A stretch of 54,239 bases of DNA from UBA5448 sp045536965 (GTDB lineage Bacteria; Bacillota; Clostridia; Oscillospirales; SIG627). This document shows positions 48,760-54,239 of this stretch, one piece after another; the stretch's first letter is position 1; the number at the start of each line of letters is the position of its first letter. The stretch lies in assembly GCA_045536965.1 (NCBI GenBank), contig JAZSON010000018.1, positions 1-54,239 of the forward strand, given 5' to 3'. The notes under the pieces were generated by a model that worked only from the letters and a program-made list of their open reading frames with translations, ran no database searches and had not been told where the DNA came from. The position numbers were made by a program, and so were the translations under genes.

Positions 48760-49977
48760 TTGATTAAACCTGAACTGTTATCACCTGCCGGCAGCGTTGA
48801 AAAACTGCGTTTCGCCGTTGATTTCGGTGCCGACGCTGTCTATATCGGCGCCAAAGAATTCGGTCTGCGCACCGCCGCTGAAAATGCCGATTTCGAAGAA
48901 CTGCAAAGCGGTATTTCATACGCCCACCAAAAAGGCGTCCGCGTTTATATCACCACCAACGTATTTCCGCGAAGCGACAGATTGCGCGCTTTCCCCCACT
49001 TTCTCTCTCAAATCAGAGAAGCAGGGGCCGACGCGCTGATCGTCTCGGACATGGGCATCTTCTCGGCCATTCGTGAAAACGCCCCCGATATGGAAATCCA
49101 TCTTTCCACACAGGCAAACTGCCTAAATGACGGAGCTTGCCGCTTTTACCATGCCGCAGGTGCCAAGAGAATCGTCCTTGCGCGGGAACTTTCTTTGGAA
49201 GAAATTTCTTATATTCGACAAAACACACCCGACACACTGGAACTTGAAGTCTTTGTTCACGGCGCCATGTGCATTTCCTATTCAGGCCGCTGCCTTTTGT
49301 CCAATTACATGACCAATCGCGACGCAAACCGCGGCAACTGCGCTCATACCTGCCGCTGGAATTACGCGCTGGTGGAAGAAAAGCGACCGGGTGAATATTA
49401 TCCCATCGAAGAGGATGATGAGGGAACCTATATTCTTAACTCCAAAGACCTTTGCCTGATAGATTCTTTGGAAGCGCTCCGCGATGCGGGTGTTGCATCC
49501 TTTAAAATCGAAGGTCGTGTTAAGAGCGAGTATTATGTTGCTTCTGTCACAGCCGCTTACAGACGCGCCCTCGATCTGCTCAATGCAGGAAAGCCGTTCG
49601 ATCAAAGTCTTTTGGACGAAGTAAAAAAAGTCAGTCACAGAGACTATTTTCACGGTTTTTTGGATGGAAGCGCTCAACAAGGTCTCGGCCAGCGTTACAG
49701 CACATCCTCCTATATTCGTGACTATGAAGTGGTCGGTTATGTGCAAAAAACGGACGGGGATTATGTTTGCATCAAAACCAAAAACCCCTTCGCGGTAGGC
49801 GATACCGTTGAATTCGTCGAACCCCGCGGAGAGCAGTTTTCGGTCAAGATCCAAAAGATTTTAAACGCCGATGGCGAAAGCCTGCAACTCTCCAATCACC
49901 CCGAAAGCATTGTTTCGGTATCCATCGGACGAGCAGTGAAAAGCGGCGCGATCATGCGTAAGGAGAAATCATGCTAA
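48760..49977 (+). CDS. U32-family protein, TrhP-type tRNA U34 hydroxylation enzyme
   Basis: A 405-aa U32 peptidase-family protein. LLSPAGSVEKLRFAVDFGAD and AVYIGAKEFGLRTAAEN are the typical opening, HLSTQANCLN and FVHGAMCISYSGRCLLSNYM follow, and the Fe-S Cys cluster is completed by NRGNCAHTCRWNY. TrhP proteins use prephenate to form 5-hydroxyuridine at tRNA position 34, and this length and ending fit TrhP better than the longer RlhA (23S rRNA) enzymes. The start is TTG, with AGAGGG upstream. It overlaps the following lipoprotein gene by 7 bp. Prephenate is a product of the aromatic operon at 28.5-36.5 kb. Confidence 0.85.
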   Translation: MIKPELLSPAGSVEKLRFAVDFGADAVYIGAKEFGLRTAAENADFEELQSGISYAHQKGVRVYITTNVFPRSDRLRAFPHFLSQIREAGADALIVSDMGIFSAIRENAPDMEIHLSTQANCLNDGACRFYHAAGAKRIVLARELSLEEISYIRQNTPDTLELEVFVHGAMCISYSGRCLLSNYMTNRDANRGNCAHTCRWNYALVEEKRPGEYYPIEEDDEGTYILNSKDLCLIDSLEALRDAGVASFKIEGRVKSEYYVASVTAAYRRALDLLNAGKPFDQSLLDEVKKVSHRDYFHGFLDGSAQQGLGQRYSTSSYIRDYEVVGYVQKTDGDYVCIKTKNPFAVGDTVEFVEPRGEQFSVKIQKILNADGESLQLSNHPESIVSVSIGRAVKSGAIMRKEKSC

Positions 49978-50849
49978 AGCGTTTCCTTTGTCTTCTTCTG
50001 ATCCTCTTTACTTTCATGGGATGCACCCAAATAGATCTCCCGCCATCCATCGAAGCGGACAACAACAACACTCCCGCCTCCTCCCTCTCTTGCGGAGATA
50101 TGACGGTTCATTTTCTCGATGTCGGACAAGGCGATTCCATCTTTATTGAGCTTCCGCAAAATAGGTGTATGCTCATCGATGCAGGCAACAAAGCAAACGG
50201 CGATGACATTGTTTCCTACATACAAAGCAAAGGATACGCAACCATCGATTATTTGATTGCCACCCATCCGCACGCCGACCACATCGGCGGTATGCAAAAG
50301 GTGGTCGAAACATTTGACATCCGCAACATTTATATGCCTCGTGTCTCCACCGACACCCAAACGTTCGAAAACCTACTCCTTTCCATTCAAAACAAACACT
50401 TAAAAATCACAAGTGCGCAAAGCGGTCTGATTGTTCTGCGGGAGGATACCCTCACCGCCTCGTTTATTTCTCCCGTCAAAGACAGTTATACCGACCTTAA
50501 CCATTATTCGGCCGTCTTAAAACTGACCCACGGCGAAAACGTCTTTGTGTTCACGGGAGATGCCGAAAAGATCAACGAGTATGACTTTCCCACCAATCTG
50601 TCGGCAAAGGTTGTCAAGGTCGGACACCACGGCAGCAACACTTCATCCGGCGAAAGCTTTATCAAGAATACAAGTCCCGAATATGCAATCATTTCAGTCG
50701 GTGAAGGCAACCGCTATGACCATCCCTCTTCAGCAACCATATCCGCTTGGGAAAAGATTGGCGCCACCGTTTTCCGCACCGACAAAAATGGTACGATTAT
50801 CGTGAAAAGCGATGGAAAAACCGTAACAGCTATCCCGCAAAAGGATTAA
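49971..50849 (+). CDS. ComEC-like metallo-beta-lactamase-fold lipoprotein
   Basis: A 292-aa secreted protein. MLKRFLCLLLILFTFMGC is a lipoprotein signal (lipobox TFMGC). The domain opens MTVHFLDVGQGDSIFIELP, has the metal motif THPHADHIGG, FVFTGDAE and VGHHGSNTSSGESF, as in the C-terminal domain of the DNA-uptake protein ComEC. Stand-alone forms are widespread in Clostridia; their substrate is probably an extracellular nucleic acid or phosphodiester, not shown. The ATG overlaps the U32 gene, so the pair is cotranscribed. Confidence 0.9.
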   Translation: MLKRFLCLLLILFTFMGCTQIDLPPSIEADNNNTPASSLSCGDMTVHFLDVGQGDSIFIELPQNRCMLIDAGNKANGDDIVSYIQSKGYATIDYLIATHPHADHIGGMQKVVETFDIRNIYMPRVSTDTQTFENLLLSIQNKHLKITSAQSGLIVLREDTLTASFISPVKDSYTDLNHYSAVLKLTHGENVFVFTGDAEKINEYDFPTNLSAKVVKVGHHGSNTSSGESFIKNTSPEYAIISVGEGNRYDHPSSATISAWEKIGATVFRTDKNGTIIVKSDGKTVTAIPQKD

Positions 50850-50850
50850 A

Positions 50851-50885
50851 AAATGGCTTCGGCGATTTGCCGAAGCCATTTTTTG
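50851..50885. terminator. Bidirectional terminator
   Basis: AAATGGCTTCGGC (50851-50863) / GCCGAAGCCATTT (50869-50881) with T-runs on both strands. Confidence 0.9.
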
Positions 50886-50894
50886 TGCTATTTT

Positions 50895-51971
50895 TTATCT
50901 CTTTACGCGTGCATTACCGCCCCAGATACTCCAAACCTGTTCTTCATCGGCAGGTTGAGCATAGTCGGTCATAAACGTGGTGGCCAAAGCGCCGGTTGCC
51001 CAACCGAATTGAGCCCACTTTTCGCTTTCCCAACCCTTCAGGATACCGTAGAGCATACCGCCGACGAAACCGTCGCCGCCGCCGATACGGTCGAGAACAT
51101 GAATTTCTCTGGGTTGGATGACATTCCAATTATCACCTTCCAAAAGGATGGCGCCCCAAAGATGGGTGTTGGTGTTGATAACCTGACGGAGGGTGGTTGC
51201 ATAGACCGAGGTGTTCGGATATGCTTCTCTGACACGATTGATCATGCCCTTAAAGCTTTCGATCTTGGAACCGATGTCCTTACCGCCTGCTTCGGGACCT
51301 TGGATACCAAGGCAAAGCTGGAAGTCTTCTTCGTTACCGACCAAAATATCGGAAACGCTTGCGATTTCGCAGAAAATGTCGTGAAGTTCCTGTTCTCTGC
51401 CCTTCCAGAAAGAAGCACGGTAGTTCAGGTCAAAGGAAATGAGCGTGCCATATTTTTTAGCGGCTCTGGCAAGTTCCAAACAGAACATACTGGTTTCATG
51501 AGAAAGTGCGCCGATCAAACCCGAAAGGTGAAGAATCTGTACGCCTTCCTGACCAAAGATTCTCTCAAGGTCAAAATCTTTGAGCGAGAGAGTGCAGCCG
51601 ACTTCACCGGCACGGTCGTTGTGTACGCGAGGACCGCGGCTGCCGTAACCCGAATCGGCGATGTTGAACTGATGACGATAACCCCAGGGGCCGCCCTGTT
51701 CCACTTCTTTGCCCTCAAATTCCATAAATCTGGAACGGAGATTGCTCTTGATAAATTGAGCAATGGGGCTGTCCTTTACGAATGTGGTCAAAACCTTAAC
51801 CGGCAAACCCAAATAGGAGGCAATGCTGGCAACGTTGGTTTCGGCGCTGGTAGCCTGCATAAAGAATGTATCGCTCGAATAAACGGGCTGACCGTCGGGA
51901 GGAGTGATACGTACGCCCATACTGGTGGGGACAACAAGAGACCATTTACAATTCTGCTTTAACTGCTTCAT
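50895..51971 (-). CDS. PfkB-family sugar kinase (2-keto-3-deoxygluconate kinase-like)
   Basis: A 358-aa ribokinase-fold enzyme. SAETNVASIASYLGLPVKVL is the N-terminal substrate region, ISFDLNYRASFWKG and LVGNEEDFQLCLG are typical of KDG kinases, and the C-terminal signature reads DRIGGGDGFVGGMLYGIL, with the catalytic Asp in GGGDGF (the classic GAGD has Gly for Ala here). The start has AAAGGGAAAAATC upstream. No aldolase or uronate genes are nearby, so the substrate is inferred only from sequence style. Confidence 0.87.
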   Translation of the reverse strand: MKQLKQNCKWSLVVPTSMGVRITPPDGQPVYSSDTFFMQATSAETNVASIASYLGLPVKVLTTFVKDSPIAQFIKSNLRSRFMEFEGKEVEQGGPWGYRHQFNIADSGYGSRGPRVHNDRAGEVGCTLSLKDFDLERIFGQEGVQILHLSGLIGALSHETSMFCLELARAAKKYGTLISFDLNYRASFWKGREQELHDIFCEIASVSDILVGNEEDFQLCLGIQGPEAGGKDIGSKIESFKGMINRVREAYPNTSVYATTLRQVINTNTHLWGAILLEGDNWNVIQPREIHVLDRIGGGDGFVGGMLYGILKGWESEKWAQFGWATGALATTFMTDYAQPADEEQVWSIWGGNARVKR

Positions 51972-52138
51972 GATTTTTCCCTTTCTTATTTCACGCGGAT
52001 GCGTTTGTTATTCTTTTCGCATTTTATCACAAAATCCGCCCTCCGTCAAGGGTTTCAACCTACTTTTCGATGAATATTCTCCCAATGAAAACGAAAAAAT
52101 AACGCTGAAAGATTTTTTCCTTAATTATATGCGCAGTG

Positions 52139-52167
52139 TTGACATTTTGTGTACAAAATGATAAAAT
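52139..52167 (+). promoter_or_regulatory. Promoter of the lamin-tail protein with a palindromic operator
   Basis: TTGACA (52139-52144), 17-bp spacer, TAAAAT (52162-52167). The spacer contains a perfect 8-bp inverted repeat CATTTTGT-GT-ACAAAATG (52143-52160), placed where a dimeric repressor would block the polymerase. Confidence 0.75.
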
Positions 52168-52227
52168 CATATATCTGTTTATATGGTTACCAAAAGTTAA
52201 GAATTTCACCGTTTGGAGTGTTTTTAT

Positions 52228-53244
52228 ATGAGCCAAGACCGCAAATTTACTCGCCTTAAAAATCTTGCAATATTGCTTCTCATTTTCATAGCTCTCATCG
52301 CCGTCGGTGTGGTGTTTGCAAGCAATTTCGTTACAGAACGTGACAGCAACGAAACCCATATCGTCATCACGGAAATGATGCTGTCCAATAAAAATGCCCA
52401 TCCCACTTCCGATGGCAATTTTTACGATTGGGTCGAATTGTATAACGGCACCGACCAAGATGTTTCCCTTGCGGGATACGGTCTTTCGGACAACGACTCC
52501 ACCATCAAATTTTATTTTCCGAAAAACACCGTCCTGCGAAAAGGTGAATATTTGGTTGTCTATTGTGATGCCTCCCTCGCGAATGTCGGTGGTATGCACG
52601 CGCCCTTCGGTCTCTCCCGCGACGGCGGCGAAAAGGTCATTTTGGTGAACACGGGCGGAAAAATCATCGAAGAAATCAAAACGGTTCCCTGCGGCTCCAA
52701 TCAATCCTACGCCCGCAAGGCAGACGGCAAGTGGGAAGTCACCCCCTCCTATACTCCGGGCTATGAAAACTCGGATGCGGGAAGAGAAGCCTTCTTATCC
52801 TCCATGAATGGGGAAGAATTGGCGTGGTCTGTCAAAATCTCCGAGATCTGCGCCAAAAACCTCTCCTGCTTCGTTGACGGAAACAAAAATACCTCCGACT
52901 GGATCGAGTTGTATAACGACGGAAAGGTCGATGCCGATTTGACAGGCTGCTGGCTTTCCAACGAGTCCACCCTTCTCTTCAACTGGCAGTTCCCCTCCCT
53001 TGTCTTGAAACCCGGCGAACGAGTCATCGTCTTCTGTTCGGATGCCGTTTGGTCGGATGCCATCGACGGCGAAATGCATACCCCCTTCAAGCTCAAAGCC
53101 CACCCAAGGCAGCGTCATCCTCACCAGCCGCCGCGGCACTGTAATCGACAAAGTGTCATACGGCGAACTGCCCGACGGCTTCAGTTACGCCCTCACGCAG
53201 GACGGAAAATATATCTTCACTTCAAAAATCTCCCCCGCCTTTGA
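52228..53244 (+). CDS. Lamin-tail-domain repeat surface protein, first part (frameshifted)
   Basis: The ATG at 52228 has TTTGGAGTG upstream. Residues 12-34 (LAILLLIFIALIAVGVVFAS) form an N-terminal membrane anchor or signal. Two lamin-tail domains follow, each opening with a strand and the motif DW(V/I)ELYN: VITEMMLSNKNAHP...YDWVELYN and KISEICAKNLSCFV...DWIELYN, with conserved GY/CxLSD and LKPGE/LRKGEY segments. After ...HTPFKLKA (about 53100) the frame switches to an unlike tail of about 50 residues, while the expected domain end (TQGSVILTSRRGTVIDKVSY) continues in the +1 frame. So a one-base insertion (a C near 53098-53104) or a sequencing error interrupts it. Confidence 0.8.
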   Translation: MSQDRKFTRLKNLAILLLIFIALIAVGVVFASNFVTERDSNETHIVITEMMLSNKNAHPTSDGNFYDWVELYNGTDQDVSLAGYGLSDNDSTIKFYFPKNTVLRKGEYLVVYCDASLANVGGMHAPFGLSRDGGEKVILVNTGGKIIEEIKTVPCGSNQSYARKADGKWEVTPSYTPGYENSDAGREAFLSSMNGEELAWSVKISEICAKNLSCFVDGNKNTSDWIELYNDGKVDADLTGCWLSNESTLLFNWQFPSLVLKPGERVIVFCSDAVWSDAIDGEMHTPFKLKAHPRQRHPHQPPRHCNRQSVIRRTARRLQLRPHAGRKIYLHFKNLPRL

Positions 53245-54239
53245 AAACACCGATGCAGGATACGAGGCTTGGTGCAAAACCACCCCCTACACGCAAGAAC
53301 AAGCGGCGCAACTGGGTATTTTCATCAGCGAACTGATGGCCGCACAATCTGCCACCCTGCCCGATATCGACGGCAATTATTCCGATTGGATCGAGCTTTT
53401 CAATCCGACCGACAAAGCCGTTCCCTTGCATGGATATTTTCTTTCGGATAACAAGGACGATCTTTACAAGTGGCGCTTCCCCGATATCACCCTCTCCCCC
53501 GCTTCCCGCTTGATTCTTTACTGTTCGGGCAAAGGGGAAACGGGCGCCGAAGGAGATTACGCCCTCCACACCTCCTTTAAGCTTTCCACAGGCGGTGAAA
53601 CGCTGTATCTCTCCTCCCCCTCGGGACAAACGGTAGACACCATAACCTACCGCAACCTGGCCGATGAATATTCGCTGATCCGCGAATCCCGCGACGAAAT
53701 GGGAACGACCACCCGTTATCCCACCCCCACCTTTCCCAACGATGCCGAAGGGTACACAGCCTTTCTCGAACAACTTGAATCGAGCAAAAACGCCTCCATT
53801 GCCATCAATGAGGTTATGCTGGCCAACACCTCGTATTTGCGACAGGACGGCGGTTATCACGATTGGATCGAACTTTTAAACACCACCGACCAACCCATCA
53901 ATCTATCCGACTACTACCTTTCTGACAATAAAAACGACCCTTTTCGCTATCGTCTTCCAAACAAGACCTTAAAATCGGGCGATATGCAAATCATCCTGGC
54001 ATCGGGGGATGCCAAACTTTCAGGCACCTACCCCAGCACCGACTTCAAACTCGGTCTCGGGGAGGTTTTGCATCTTTATGACAAAAACGGCACCCTTATC
54101 GACTCCATGCTCCTCGTTGACTATCCCTCGGGCACCAGTCAGGGTCGTGTGGACGGAGAATTCGGTTATTTTTATTTCACTTCCCCCACCCCCGGTAAAA
54201 GCAACGGCAACGGCACCCGTTATATCACAAAAACCCCCA
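53102..54239 (+). CDS. Lamin-tail-domain protein, continuation in the +1 frame, runs off the window
   Basis: This open frame continues the interrupted protein. It finishes lamin-tail domain 2, then holds domain 3 (FISELMAAQSATLPDIDGNY, DWIELFN) and domain 4 (AINEVMLANTSYLRQDGGYH, DWIELLN), and reaches the right edge at SPTPGKSNGNGTRYITKTP, where a Pro/Gly-rich linker of the next domain would begin. Related clostridial proteins often end in a CotH-like kinase domain; that part is outside the window. There is no start codon with a ribosome binding site, so it should be read with the preceding entry as one gene. Confidence 0.75.

Noticed and set aside
53222..53860. 212-codon minus-strand ORF opposite the lamin-tail protein
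   Set aside because: The plus frame shows intact lamin-tail domains; the antisense frame is Gly/Val-rich shadow.

Overview
The window looks like chromosomal DNA of an endospore-forming, Gram-positive anaerobe of class Clostridia, most like the Oscillospiraceae/Ruminococcaceae group. Evidence for this: a sigma-G gene and an alpha/beta small acid-soluble spore protein, AddAB instead of RecBCD, strong purine-rich ribosome binding sites with several GTG and TTG starts, TTGACA/TATAAT promoters, a folate ECF transporter under a THF riboswitch, and dispersed palindromic repeats. I see no phage, plasmid replication or CRISPR module.

Region by region. 1-4.1 kb: the start of a GNAT acetyltransferase, a palindromic repeat, a CsoR copper-type repressor with its operator and a desulforedoxin-like Cys-rich microprotein, a class-III aminotransferase and a lipoprotein. 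4.1-6.4 kb: a palindromic array of small hairpins, then a tRNA-Arg(CCU) gene split into two halves about 1.85 kb apart; between them lie a GT14 glycosyltransferase, a second intact tRNA-Arg(CCU) and another palindromic repeat. 6.4-9.4 kb: two zinc-ribbon lipoproteins, a zinc dehydrogenase and an FmdB-like zinc ribbon. 9.5-11.2 kb: arylamine N-acetyltransferase and sigG. 11.2-16.3 kb: a three-enzyme redox operon (Old Yellow Enzyme, SDR, FAD reductase) divergent from an AraC regulator. 16.3-19.4 kb: an aminotransferase / cysteine-synthase-like / PIG-L deacetylase operon. 19.5-26.5 kb: addBA. 26.5-28.4 kb: THF riboswitch-folT-folC.

28.5-36.7 kb is the centrepiece: one operon on the minus strand, pheA-aroB-aroC-aroEK(fusion)-aroQ-aroA-tyrA-aroF, which encodes all seven shikimate-pathway activities plus the Phe and Tyr branches. 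Junctions are mostly 4-bp ATGA overlaps. Its leader contains a promoter, a good ribosome binding site, a 33-codon peptide with 8 Phe and 4 Tyr codons, and an intrinsic terminator whose 5' arm can alternatively pair with the end of the leader ORF. This is the layout of a ribosome-mediated attenuator, where a T-box would be usual in Firmicutes.

36.9-54.2 kb: SASP, an operon of lon-ysxC-FAH-unknown-XPD/DinG-type helicase, a YgjV-like membrane protein, a Na+/Ca2+ exchanger, a decayed mobile-element gene, tRNA-Leu(GAG), GTP-type PEP carboxykinase, a TrhP-type U32 protein, an MBL-fold lipoprotein, a PfkB sugar kinase, and a large lamin-tail-domain repeat protein that carries a frameshift and runs off the right edge.
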